64,000 bases of DNA, from contig CAXXNS010000010.1 in the NCBI GenBank assembly GCA_963666895.2, positions 62,001-126,000 of the forward strand, read 5' to 3'. This document shows, piece after piece, positions 28,146-36,318 of the stretch. The notes beneath the pieces are model-generated. The model did no database searches. It had not been told where the DNA came from and saw only the letters and a list, made by a program, of their open reading frames with translations. The translations under genes and the position numbers were made by a program. This stretch comes from G963666895 sp963666895. GTDB taxonomy: Bacteria > Desulfobacterota > Desulfovibrionia > Desulfovibrionales > Desulfovibrionaceae. The stretch's first letter is position 1; each line of letters starts with the position of its first letter.

Positions 28146-29387
28146 TCAATAAACCAGAGGAATGGCCCAAGAAAGCCAGGCGGCCATGACGGCGGCGCAG
28201 GCCGTGTTGAGCAGGATGCCCAGCCCCAACATGCGGGCCAGGCTCATGCCCCGCAGCTCGCCGAAAGCCAGGGCGTTGCACGGGGTGGCCACCGGGGTCA
28301 TGAAGGCGCAGGTGGAGGCCGCGCTGACCGCGATCATCAGGGTCAGGGGGTCCTGTCCCGAGGCCTGGGCCGCGTGGAAGGCGATGGGGAAAAAGGCCGC
28401 CGCCACCACGGTGTTGGACAGCCCCTCGGTGAGAAAGACCACGGCCAGGGCCAGCAGGAAGACCGTGGCCAGGGTCCCGGCCCCGGGCACCACCACCCGG
28501 TCCAGCAGCCCGGCCGCCTTGTCGTCCAGGCCCAGCAGGTTCACCCCCACGATCACCCCGGCGATCACGGCCAGAAAGACCATGCCCCGCCAGGGCAGGC
28601 CCGTGAACACATCCTGCAGGCGCAAGAGCGGCGCGCTGGGCCCCTGGCACGGGGTCCGGGCCTGGAAAAAGCACAGGAACACGAACCACAGGAAGAACCC
28701 GGCGCAGATTGCGGGTTCGTAGACCGCCCAGGCCGGAACCAGCTGCGCGGCCAGGGCCTCGCCCACCCAGAAGATCAGAAACAGCCAGAACAGCTTGAGT
28801 CCGGACTGCTGCCAGGGTGAAAGCTCCCGGTCCGTCCAGGTCTCTGACAACCGGGCCCGGGTGCGCCGCAACTCACGGCTCAGACCCGGGCCGATCAGAA
28901 GCAGCCAGGCCACGGCCAGAAGCACCAGGGCCAGGGGCACGGCCCACAGGAACCAGTTGGCAAAGGTGATCTGCTCCCGGCCCGGCACTCCCAAAAAGTC
29001 CAGCGCGGCCAGGAGCACCAGGTTGGCCGGGGAGCCGATGAGCGAGCCCATGCCCCCGATGTTGGCCCCGTAGACCGCGGCCAGGCCCAGGGGCGTGGTC
29101 AGGCGCACCCCCTGGTCCTTGAAGCCCCGGTCCAGGCGCAGGAGCACGGGCAGCAGGGTGAGCATGGTGATGGCGTTGGGTATGAACAGGGACAGGGCCG
29201 CGGCCGAGACCATGAGCAGGCCCAGCAGGCCGGGCACGCTGCCCCGGCTGCGCCTGAGCATCCAGGCCACGAAAGCCTCGGTCAGCCCGGTCACGGCCAG
29301 GAGCCGGTAGACCAGGTATCCGTTGGCGAACAGGAGCAAAATGGGCAGGCGGGCCCAGAGATAGTCGGCGGCCGAGGACAATTCCAT
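28146..29387 (-). CDS. SLC13/DASS-type anion permease
   Basis: This 413-residue polytopic protein (about 10-12 hydrophobic segments) has the duplicated hairpin signatures of the SLC13/citrate-transporter superfamily: GANIGGMGSLIGSPANLVLL in the first half and STCAFMTPVATPCNALAFGE in the second. Each corresponds to a substrate- and sodium-site motif of the S/T-N-P type. Such carriers move dicarboxylates, tricarboxylates or sulfate. For a sulfate reducer sulfate is an obvious guess, but the substrate cannot be read from the sequence. The ATG at 29387 lacks a strong ribosome binding site. It ends just upstream of the riboswitch promoter on the same strand. Confidence 0.85.
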   Translation of the reverse strand: MELSSAADYLWARLPILLLFANGYLVYRLLAVTGLTEAFVAWMLRRSRGSVPGLLGLLMVSAAALSLFIPNAITMLTLLPVLLRLDRGFKDQGVRLTTPLGLAAVYGANIGGMGSLIGSPANLVLLAALDFLGVPGREQITFANWFLWAVPLALVLLAVAWLLLIGPGLSRELRRTRARLSETWTDRELSPWQQSGLKLFWLFLIFWVGEALAAQLVPAWAVYEPAICAGFFLWFVFLCFFQARTPCQGPSAPLLRLQDVFTGLPWRGMVFLAVIAGVIVGVNLLGLDDKAAGLLDRVVVPGAGTLATVFLLALAVVFLTEGLSNTVVAAAFFPIAFHAAQASGQDPLTLMIAVSAASTCAFMTPVATPCNALAFGELRGMSLARMLGLGILLNTACAAVMAAWLSWAIPLVY

Positions 29388-29579
29388 GCCGTTTTTCTAC
29401 GGGATGCGCTCAAAAATGGAAAGCCGGACCGCGAACGTCCTTCCGGTCATTTTTCGCGCCCCCCCTTGACGCGACAGTCTCAAAATGTTCTTTGTAAGTA
29501 TCTATATATTCTATATCTATACCTTTTTCGTCTAATTAGTACCAACAAGGCATACTAACCATAAACGAGGAGGTTTGCG

Positions 29580-30419
29580 ATGAACGAGCAAAACGGGGGT
29601 CTGACACGCAGGGGCTTCCTGACCGGAGTGGGTGGGTTCACGGCCGGTCTCGCGGTGGGTGGCCTGGGGGTGTCCTCGGCCATGGCCAATCCCGCGCCAT
29701 CGGCCGGCTGGCCCTTCCCCTACGTCAAGCTTGATCCCGAAGAGGTGCGCAAACTGGGACACCTGGGCTACTACAACGCCGAGTGTTGCCAGGGCACCTT
29801 CACGGCCATCGTCGGCAGCCTGCAGCAGAAGGTGGGCGGGCCCTTCAACGGCATCCCCCTGGAGATGATGGGCTACGGCACGGGCGGCGTGGGCGGCTGG
29901 TGCACCCTGTGCGGGGCCATCAACGGCGCCTGCGCGGCCATCGCCATGGTGACCAAGAACTTCAAGCCCATTGTCGAGGAGCTGCTGCTCTGGTACGTCC
30001 GGACACCGTTCCCCAGCGAGATTTCCAACAACTACGCTGTGAACCACGAGTTCCTGGTGGAAAAGTACAAGTCGGACAAGGCCCTGCCCCAGGGCGTGCC
30101 CGGCTCGCCCCTGTGCCACGTCAACGTCAGCAAGTGGTGCAAGGAGAACGGGTTCGCCTCGGGCTCCAGCGAGCGCAGCGAGCGGTGTGCCCGCATCAGC
30201 GGGGACGTGGCCGCCAAGGTGGTGACCATGCTCAACGCTGATTTGGACGGCAAGTTCGAGGCCGTGCTCAAGGAATCGGACGAAGTGGCCGCCTGCCGGA
30301 CCTGCCACAAGAAGGGCAAGGACTTCGAGGCCGGCAACTGGACGCGCGGCAAGATGGAATGCGGCGACTGCCACAACCTGAAGACCGCCAAGCTGGTGGA
30401 CGCGGACCACGGCAAGTAG
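29580..30419 (+). CDS. split-Soret-type dihaem cytochrome c (C_GCAxxG_C_C family), TAT-exported
   Basis: This 279-residue protein starts with a twin-arginine signal (LTRRGFLTGVGGFTAGLAVG, cleavage likely after AMA at about residue 36). Two CxxCH haem-binding motifs lie near the C-terminus, CRTCH and CGDCH. Upstream are the conserved cysteines of the C_GCAxxG_C_C family (YYNAECCQGTF, GGWCTLCGAINGACAAI). This matches the split-Soret cytochrome c known from Desulfovibrio, a periplasmic dimer sharing four haems, of uncertain physiological role. TAT export suggests a cofactor or fold completed before translocation. The ATG has an AGGAGG site, and a terminator follows. The upstream spacer is unusually AT-rich (about 29485-29530). 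Confidence 0.88.
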   Translation: MNEQNGGLTRRGFLTGVGGFTAGLAVGGLGVSSAMANPAPSAGWPFPYVKLDPEEVRKLGHLGYYNAECCQGTFTAIVGSLQQKVGGPFNGIPLEMMGYGTGGVGGWCTLCGAINGACAAIAMVTKNFKPIVEELLLWYVRTPFPSEISNNYAVNHEFLVEKYKSDKALPQGVPGSPLCHVNVSKWCKENGFASGSSERSERCARISGDVAAKVVTMLNADLDGKFEAVLKESDEVAACRTCHKKGKDFEAGNWTRGKMECGDCHNLKTAKLVDADHGK

Positions 30420-30440
30420 CCTGAGTCCCAAGCCGAATCA

Positions 30441-30478
30441 AAGGCCGCGCGTCTGGAGAGCACGCGCGGCCTTTTTTC
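30441..30478 (+). terminator. intrinsic terminator after the cytochrome gene
   Basis: Stem GGCCGCGCGT (30443-30452) pairs with ACGCGCGGCC (30462-30471), followed by TTTTTT. Confidence 0.92.
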
Positions 30479-30485
30479 GGGCCGG

Positions 30486-30514
30486 TTCACTTCCTTCCCC
30501 TCTTGGGCTATGAC
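30486..30514 (+). promoter_or_regulatory. predicted promoter, paralogous to the dnaE promoter
   Basis: TATGAC (30509-30514) ends 9 nt before the ATG at 30524, so the leader would be only 2-3 nt. The -35 position holds TTCACT (30486-30491). The 51 bases 30483-30533 align without gaps to 31068-31118 ahead of dnaE, sharing CCGGTTC and CTTGGGCTATGACC. Confidence 0.5.
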
Positions 30515-30523
30515 CCAAAAACC

Positions 30524-31036
30524 ATGCCCAAATCCGACCACACGCAGACCCAAGACAGCCTTCTGGACGAGGCCATCCGCCTCAACAACCTGTCCGATCG
30601 CCTTTCCGAAGAGGGCGACAACCAGGCCGCGCTCGCGGCCATCCAGGAGGCCGTCGGCATATACAGGGGCCTGGCCAAGGACGACCCGGCCCGGTTCCTG
30701 CCCGACCTGACCGACAGCCTGCTGGCCTTGAGCTGCTGCCTCGAGGAAACGGGCGACCATGATTCCGAACGGCTCCGCACCCTGGAGGCCGTGGGCCTGC
30801 TGCGCTCCCTGGCCAGGGACGAGCCCGCACGCTTTGTTCCCAAGCTGGCCATGGGCCTGGCCAGCCTGGGCATGACCTACCGCTCCTGCAACCAACCCAT
30901 GCAGGCGGCCATAATCCTGTTGGAGGCGCGGGAGATGTTCAGGCCCTTTGCCCAGGAATATCCCGAACAATTCGGTCCGACCCTGGAGGGACTCGACGAA
31001 CTGCTGAAAGACCTGCCCGGCCCGGGCCTGTCCTGA
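30524..31036 (+). CDS. small tetratricopeptide-like protein, 170 aa
   Basis: This soluble, acidic, all-helical protein consists of about three TPR-like units of roughly 42 residues. Recurring patterns are EAIRLNNLSDRLSEEGDNQA with ALAAIQEAVGIYRGLAKDDP, then LLALSCCLEETGDHDSER with RTLEAVGLLRSLARDEP, and MGLASLGMTYRSCNQPMQAA. The near-identical YRGLAKDDPARFLPDL and LRSLARDEPARFVPKL show internal duplication. No enzymatic domain is present; protein binding is inferred. There is no ribosome binding site: a -10 box sits 9 nt before the ATG at 30524, as at dnaE. It precedes dnaE by 72 nt. Confidence 0.75.
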   Translation: MPKSDHTQTQDSLLDEAIRLNNLSDRLSEEGDNQAALAAIQEAVGIYRGLAKDDPARFLPDLTDSLLALSCCLEETGDHDSERLRTLEAVGLLRSLARDEPARFVPKLAMGLASLGMTYRSCNQPMQAAIILLEAREMFRPFAQEYPEQFGPTLEGLDELLKDLPGPGLS

Positions 31037-31070
31037 TCGATCCGCGCCTTGTCCAACCACTCCGGGCCGG

Positions 31071-31099
31071 TTCCAATCCCACCCGTCTTGGGCTATGAC
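31071..31099 (+). promoter_or_regulatory. predicted dnaE promoter (leaderless)
   Basis: TATGAC (31094-31099) ends 9 nt before the dnaE ATG at 31109, with TTCCAA (31071-31076) at the -35 position and 17 nt between. No Shine-Dalgarno space remains. Confidence 0.5.
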
Positions 31100-31108
31100 C
31101 AGGGGGCC

Positions 31109-34100
31109 ATGCCCGAGTTCGTTCACCTCCACGTCCACACCGAATACAGCCTCCTGGACGGGGCCATCCGCATCAAGGACCTGTGCCAGAAGGCCAAGGA
31201 CCTGGGCATGCCCGCCGTGGCCATCACGGACCACGGCAACATGCACGGCGCGGTCACCTTCTACCAGACCGCCAAGGACTTCGGGCTCAAGCCCATCCTG
31301 GGCTGCGAGGTCTACGTGGCCCCGGGCGACCACGAGGACAAGACCCCGGACCAGAAAAGCCCGGCCCACCTCGTGCTCCTGGCCAAGAACCACCTGGGCT
31401 ACCGCAACCTGATCAAGATCGTCACCGAGGCCGCGGTCAAGGGCTTCTACTACAAGCCCCGCATCTCCAAGGATTTCCTGCGCGCCCACAACGCCGGGCT
31501 GACCGCGCTCTCGGCCTGCCTGGGCGGCGAGGTCCAGGCCTGCTGTCTGCGCCAGGGCATGGACGCGGCCTGCCGCGCGGCCCGCGAGTACGCCGAGATA
31601 TTCCCGGACGAGTTCTATCTGGAGCTCCAGGCCAACGGCCTGGACGAGCAGGCCCGGGTCAACGACATGCTCCTGGAGATCGCCAAGGAGACCGGCCTGC
31701 CCCTGGTGGCCACCAACGACTGCCACTACCTGGACAAGGGCGACGACGAGGCCCACGACGTGCTGCTCTGCATCCAGACCGGCAAGACCGTGGACACCCC
31801 GGGCCGCATGCGCATGGGCACGGACCAGCTCTACTTCAAGGCCCCGGAGGAGATGGAGGCGGCCTTTGCCCACGTGCCCGAAGCCCTGGCCAACACCCAG
31901 CGCATCGCCGAGGCCTGCAACGTGGAACTGGACCTCAAGTCCTACTCCTTTCCGGCCTACGAGCTGCCCGAGGGCATGACCATTGAGCAGGAGTTCGAAA
32001 AGCTGTCGCGCGAAGGGCTGGAACGGCGCTTCCGGGAGATTCCCTACCAGGTGGACCAGGACGCCTACCGGGCCCGGCTGGAATACGAGATGGGCGTGAT
32101 CCAGGAGATGGAGTTCCCGGCCTACTTCCTCATTGTCCAGGACTTCATCAACTGGGCCAAGGACCAGGGCATCCCGGTGGGCCCGGGGCGCGGCTCCGCG
32201 GCCGGTTCCCTGGTGGCCTGGTCGCTCAGGATCACCAACCTGGACCCCATCCCGTACAACCTGCTGTTCGAGCGCTTCCTCAACGTGGAGCGCATCTCCA
32301 TGCCGGACATCGACGTGGACTTCTGCGAGCGCCGCAGGGCCGAGGTCATCCGCTACGTGTCCGACAAGTACGGGCACGACCACGTGGCCCAGATCACCAC
32401 CTTCGGAACCATGAAGGCCAAGGCGGCCGTGCGCGACGTGGCCCGGGCCCTGGGCATGACATTCGCCGAGGGCGACAAGATCGCCAAGCTGGTACCCGAA
32501 GAGCTGAAGATGACCATCGACAAGGCCCTGGAGCGCGAACCCGAGCTCAAGGCCCTGTACGACACCGACCCGCACATCAAGAAGCTGCTGGACATCTCGC
32601 GCCGGCTGGAAGGGCTCTGCCGCCACGCCAGCACCCACGCGGCCGGGGTGGTCATCTCGGCCGGGCCCATGACCGACTATCTGCCGCTCTACTCCGGGAA
32701 AAAGGGCGAGGTCGTCACCCAGTACGACATGAAGCGGGTGGAAAAGGTCGGGCTGATCAAGTTCGACTTCCTGGGGCTCAAGACCATGACCGTGGTCCAG
32801 GACTGCCTGGACATCATCGCCGAGCAGGGCCACACCCCGCCGGACCTGGACTCCCTGGCCCTGGACGACCCGGACACCTACGCCCTGTTCTCCCGCGGGG
32901 ACACGGACGGCGTGTTCCAGGTGGAGTCCTCGGGCATGCGCAAATATTTGCGGATGCTCAAGCCCAACACCTTCGAGGACATCATCGCCATGCTGGCCCT
33001 GTACCGGCCCGGTCCCCTGGGCTCGGGCATGGTGGACCAGTTCATCAACACCAAGAACGGCAAGGTCAAGATCGCCTACCCGCACCCGTCCCTGGAGGAG
33101 CTTTTGAAGCCCACCTACGGGGTCATCGTGTACCAGGAGCAGGTCATGGCCACGGCCCGCATCGTGGCCAACTACTCCCTGGGCGAGGGCGACCTGCTGC
33201 GCCGGGCCATGGGCAAAAAGATCGCCGAGGAGATGGCCAAGCAGCGCAAGCGCTTCCTGACCGGCGCGGCCGAAAACCAGATTCCCGAGAACAAGGCCAA
33301 CGAGATCTTCGACCTGCTGGAGCAGTTCGCGTCCTACGGCTTCAACAAGTCCCACTCGGCCGCCTACGCGCTCATCTCCTACTACACCGCCTTTCTCAAG
33401 GCCCACCACCCCGTGGAGTTCATGGCCGCGCTCATCAGCTCGGAACTGGGCGACACGGACAAGGTCTACGCCTACATCAACGCCTGCCGGGACATGAACA
33501 TAGCGGTGGCCGGGCCGGACGTGAACAAGTCGAGGCGGCGCTTCTCCGTGTCCGATGGCTCCATCCTCTTCGGCCTGGGGGGGATCAAGAACGTAGGGGA
33601 CGAGGCCGTGCGCAACATCATGGAGGAGCGCGAACAGGGCGGGCCCTACACCGATCTGGTGGACTTCTGCCGCCGGGTCAACCTGCGCAAGGTGACCAAG
33701 CGCGTGGCCGAATCGCTGATCAAGGCCGGGGCCATGGACTGCTTCGGCTGCTCCCGGGCCGGGCTCATGCAGGGGCTGGAAAAGGCCCACGCCGTGGGCC
33801 AGCGCGAGGCCAAGGAACGGGCCACTGGCATGCTCAACATGCTGGACATGATCGGCTCGGGCAAGAAGGAGACGGGCGGATTCTGCCTGTCGGGCGAGGA
33901 GTTCCAGGCCGCGGAATGGCCGGACCGCGAGAAGCAGCGCCTGGAAAAGGAGGCCCTGGGCTTCTACCTGTCCAGCCACCCCTTGCTGGCATTCCGCAAG
34001 GACCTGGTCCGCCTCGGCGTGCAGACCCTGGACAAGTGCCGGAACATACCCGACGGGGCCCAGATTTCCGTGGCCGTCATCATCCCCTCGCTCAAGGAGT

Positions 34101-34693
34101 ACATCAACAAGAAGGGCGACAAGATGGCCTTCTGCAACGTGGAGGATTTGTCCGGCACGGGCGAGGCCACCCTGTTCCCCCAGACCTATTTGCTGGCCAA
34201 GCCGCTCATCGAGTCGGACCAGCCCCTGCTGCTCACCGGCCGGGTGGACAAGCGCGACGTGCCGGGCATGGACGCCGAGGGCCAGAAGGCCAAGATGGTG
34301 GTCGAGACCATCGAGCTGTTGAGCGACGCCCAGTCCCGGAGCGACAAGCCCGTGCTCATCACGGCCGACGAGTCCCTGTGCGACGAGCGCAGGCTCACCG
34401 AACTCAAGGGCATCCTGACCAAGCATCCGGGCGAGGCCCGCGTGCAGATCAAGATGCTCCTGGAGGGGTTCGACTGCGTGGTGGAGTTGGGCAAGGAATA
34501 CCGGGTCTGGCCCACGGCCGAGTTCTGGACCGACGTGGAGCGCTGGCAGAAGCACGGCCCGGCCGCGGACGTCGACGACAACGGCGTTGACGACGACCTG
34601 GACAATGACGACCTTGACGACGAAGACACCGGCCCGGACGTGGGCCCGGACGTGGACGTATTGGCCGCCAATCCCGAGGAGGTGACCCCATGA
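31109..34693 (+). CDS. dnaE: DNA polymerase III alpha subunit
   Basis: This 1194-residue replicative polymerase (C family, DnaE1 type) starts with a PHP domain (FVHLHVHTEYSLLDGAIR, AVAITDHGNMHGAV). The palm follows, with PVGPGRGSAAGSLVAWSL and the catalytic Asp motif MPDIDVDFCERRRAEVI, then a helix-hairpin-helix region and an OB fold near residues 970-1060 (ISVAVIIPSLKEYINKKGDK, MAFCNVEDLSGTGEATLF). The last 45 or so residues are an unusual run rich in Asp (DDNGVDDDLDNDDLDDEDTG) beyond the normal domain ends. The start at 31109 gives the canonical MPEFVHLHVHTE; an in-frame extension from 31049 is not conserved-looking. Transcription is predicted to be leaderless. The stop overlaps the next ATG (ATGA). 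Confidence 0.96.
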   Translation: MPEFVHLHVHTEYSLLDGAIRIKDLCQKAKDLGMPAVAITDHGNMHGAVTFYQTAKDFGLKPILGCEVYVAPGDHEDKTPDQKSPAHLVLLAKNHLGYRNLIKIVTEAAVKGFYYKPRISKDFLRAHNAGLTALSACLGGEVQACCLRQGMDAACRAAREYAEIFPDEFYLELQANGLDEQARVNDMLLEIAKETGLPLVATNDCHYLDKGDDEAHDVLLCIQTGKTVDTPGRMRMGTDQLYFKAPEEMEAAFAHVPEALANTQRIAEACNVELDLKSYSFPAYELPEGMTIEQEFEKLSREGLERRFREIPYQVDQDAYRARLEYEMGVIQEMEFPAYFLIVQDFINWAKDQGIPVGPGRGSAAGSLVAWSLRITNLDPIPYNLLFERFLNVERISMPDIDVDFCERRRAEVIRYVSDKYGHDHVAQITTFGTMKAKAAVRDVARALGMTFAEGDKIAKLVPEELKMTIDKALEREPELKALYDTDPHIKKLLDISRRLEGLCRHASTHAAGVVISAGPMTDYLPLYSGKKGEVVTQYDMKRVEKVGLIKFDFLGLKTMTVVQDCLDIIAEQGHTPPDLDSLALDDPDTYALFSRGDTDGVFQVESSGMRKYLRMLKPNTFEDIIAMLALYRPGPLGSGMVDQFINTKNGKVKIAYPHPSLEELLKPTYGVIVYQEQVMATARIVANYSLGEGDLLRRAMGKKIAEEMAKQRKRFLTGAAENQIPENKANEIFDLLEQFASYGFNKSHSAAYALISYYTAFLKAHHPVEFMAALISSELGDTDKVYAYINACRDMNIAVAGPDVNKSRRRFSVSDGSILFGLGGIKNVGDEAVRNIMEEREQGGPYTDLVDFCRRVNLRKVTKRVAESLIKAGAMDCFGCSRAGLMQGLEKAHAVGQREAKERATGMLNMLDMIGSGKKETGGFCLSGEEFQAAEWPDREKQRLEKEALGFYLSSHPLLAFRKDLVRLGVQTLDKCRNIPDGAQISVAVIIPSLKEYINKKGDKMAFCNVEDLSGTGEATLFPQTYLLAKPLIESDQPLLLTGRVDKRDVPGMDAEGQKAKMVVETIELLSDAQSRSDKPVLITADESLCDERRLTELKGILTKHPGEARVQIKMLLEGFDCVVELGKEYRVWPTAEFWTDVERWQKHGPAADVDDNGVDDDLDNDDLDDEDTGPDVGPDVDVLAANPEEVTP

Positions 34694-34989
34694 ACGGCTT
34701 GCCGCAGGGCCTGGAACACAGGCTGGGCCAGATGAGCGAACTGGCCTCCTACCTGGGTCTGGGCCTGGTCATCGTGTGCATCGGCCTGGCCGTGGTGCCG
34801 TTCGTGCTCTGGTGGAACACGGCCCGCACCAACCGACTGCTGGGCGAATTGATAGAAGAGCAGGAAAAGACCAACGAGCTGCTGCGCGGCCTGGCCGCCC
34901 CGGCTCCCTCGGCTCCGGACGCGGCTCCTGGAGATTCCGACAAGGCCGACCCCGATCCAACCGATACGGACCAGTTCACCCTGACCTAG
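34690..34989 (+). CDS. small single-pass membrane protein, 99 aa
   Basis: The product has one transmembrane helix (LGLGLVIVCIGLAVVPFVLW, about residues 22-41), then a short coiled-coil-like segment (NRLLGELIEEQEKTNELLRG) and a disordered Ala/Pro/Asp tail. I do not recognise a family. It overlaps the dnaE stop by four bases and is followed 9 bp later by queD with an AGGAGG site, so it is probably translated with dnaE. The dnaE C-terminus and this tail are both acidic, which may simply reflect local composition. Confidence 0.7.
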   Translation: MNGLPQGLEHRLGQMSELASYLGLGLVIVCIGLAVVPFVLWWNTARTNRLLGELIEEQEKTNELLRGLAAPAPSAPDAAPGDSDKADPDPTDTDQFTLT

Positions 34990-34998
34990 GAGGCGGCC

Positions 34999-35376
34999 AT
35001 GCCCGTGTACCGGTTGACAGTGACCAGCTCCTTTTCCGCGGCCCACCAGCTGCGCCACTATGAGGGCAAGTGCGAGCGCATGCACGGCCACAACTTCGGA
35101 GTGGAGGTCAGCGTGGAGGGGTCCGCGCTGACGCCGGACACCGAGATCCTCATGGACTTCAAGGAGCTCAAACGACTGGTGAACGAGGTCCTGGACAGCC
35201 TGGACCACCGGCTGCTCAACGAGGTCCCCTTTTTCGCGGACCGCAACCCGTCCAGCGAGAACCTGGCCCGGTACGTGTACACCGGGCTGGCCCCCAAACT
35301 GCCCAAGCACGTACGCCTGGCCGAGGTGGCGGTGTCGGAAAAGGACTCGTCCCGGGCCGCCTACCGGGAGGACTGA
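34999..35376 (+). CDS. queD: QueD, 6-carboxy-5,6,7,8-tetrahydropterin synthase
   Basis: This 125-residue member of the PTPS/QueD family converts 7,8-dihydroneopterin triphosphate to 6-carboxytetrahydropterin in queuosine synthesis. Zinc and catalytic residues are visible: His in FSAAHQLRHY, Cys in EGKCERMHGHNFGVEV (catalytic Cys plus HGH ligands), Asp/His in LDSLDHRLLNE, and Glu in VAVSEKDSSRAAY. Length is typical. It has AGGAGG upstream, and its stop overlaps the dtd start by one base. Both neighbours relate to tRNA quality or modification. No other queuosine gene is nearby. Confidence 0.9.
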   Translation: MPVYRLTVTSSFSAAHQLRHYEGKCERMHGHNFGVEVSVEGSALTPDTEILMDFKELKRLVNEVLDSLDHRLLNEVPFFADRNPSSENLARYVYTGLAPKLPKHVRLAEVAVSEKDSSRAAYRED

Positions 35377-35846
35377 TGCGGCTCGTGATCCAGCGCGTCA
35401 CCGAAGCCCGCGTGGACGTGGCCCGCGAGACCGTGGGCAGCATCGGCCTGGGCCTGCTGGTCCTGGTCGGTTTCGGCCAGGGCGACGACCAGGCCCTGCC
35501 CGAGTCCAAGGCCTGGAAAGGGCTGCTGGACAAGCTGGTCAATTTGCGAATCTTTCCGGACGAGGAAGGCAAGCTCAACAAGAGCCTCAAGGACATCCAG
35601 GGCGACGCGCTGGCCGTGTCCCAGTTCACCCTGTACGCGGACTGCCGCAAGGGGCGGCGGCCATCCTTCGTCAACGCCGCGCCCCCGGACACGGCCCACC
35701 ATTTGTACCACCGCTTCTGCACGGACCTGGCGGCCAAGGTGCCGGGCAAGACGGCCACGGGCGAGTTCGGGGCCGAGATGCGGGTGTCGTTCACCAACTG
35801 GGGGCCGGTGACCATTGTCCTGGATTCGGACGACTTCGGGAACTAG
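35376..35846 (+). CDS. dtd: D-aminoacyl-tRNA deacylase
   Basis: This 156-residue Dtd-family protein hydrolyses D-amino acids from mischarged tRNA. The cross-subunit active-site motifs are present: ALAVSQFTLYADCRKGRRPS (SQFTL) and SFTNWGPVTIVLDSDDF (NxGPVT). The N-terminus MRLVIQRVTEARVDVARETV is canonical, fixing the ATG at 35376 inside the queD stop. It ends 4 bp before the convergent TPR gene. Confidence 0.93.
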   Translation: MRLVIQRVTEARVDVARETVGSIGLGLLVLVGFGQGDDQALPESKAWKGLLDKLVNLRIFPDEEGKLNKSLKDIQGDALAVSQFTLYADCRKGRRPSFVNAAPPDTAHHLYHRFCTDLAAKVPGKTATGEFGAEMRVSFTNWGPVTIVLDSDDFGN

Positions 35847-35850
35847 GCCG

Positions 35851-36318
35851 TCACTCCTCGGGCACGGCCCGCAGCTTCTCCAGAATCTTGTCCAAGGTAT
35901 CCTGATACGGAGCCCGGTTCTCCGGCGGAGCCAGGGTCACGGCCTGCTGGGCCAGGGCCTCGGCCTCCTCCAGATCCTTGTCCTGCTCGTACAGGACCCA
36001 GGCCAGGTTGTTGCGGGCCTCGGGGTTGTCCGGCAGGGCCTCCACGGCCTGGCGAAAGGCGTCCTCGGCCTCGTCGTGGTCACCCAGGGAATAGTGGGCG
36101 TTGCCCAGGAAAAGCCAGGCCTCGGGGATCTCGTCGGCCGCCTGCTCGTACTGGACCACGGCCCGGTCCGGCCGGCCCTCGGCCTCGTAGGCCCGGCCCA
36201 GGTCCAAATGCTCCCTGGTGGTCAGGGTGTCCTCGTGCGGGTCCACCACCGCGCGCATGGCCGCGCAGGACGGGCAAGCCAGCGCCGCAACCAGCAACAC
36301 GATCCAAAGCCTGGTCAT
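35851..36318 (-). CDS. TPR-repeat protein of a PA2778/PA2779-type cassette, exported
   Basis: This 155-residue protein has an N-terminal export signal (MTRLWIVLLVAALACPSCAA); a lipoprotein is possible because Cys residues follow the hydrophobic core, although the lipobox is imperfect. Three TPR units follow (HLDLGRAYEAEGRPDRAVVQ, AWLFLGNAHYSLGDHDEAED, ARNNLAWVLYEQDKDLEEAE). It overlaps the C39 peptidase stop by four bases (ATGA) and is the last gene of a three-gene operon. The TPRs probably bind a partner protein or peptide in the periplasm, an inference from context. Confidence 0.8.
   Translation of the reverse strand: MTRLWIVLLVAALACPSCAAMRAVVDPHEDTLTTREHLDLGRAYEAEGRPDRAVVQYEQAADEIPEAWLFLGNAHYSLGDHDEAEDAFRQAVEALPDNPEARNNLAWVLYEQDKDLEEAEALAQQAVTLAPPENRAPYQDTLDKILEKLRAVPEE

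Noticed and set aside
30032..34555. A 1507-codon open frame on the minus strand opposite dnaE
   Set aside because: It is the antisense shadow of a clear dnaE gene, made possible by high GC at third positions. Its translation is His/Gly/Leu/Val/Gln-rich with no domain.
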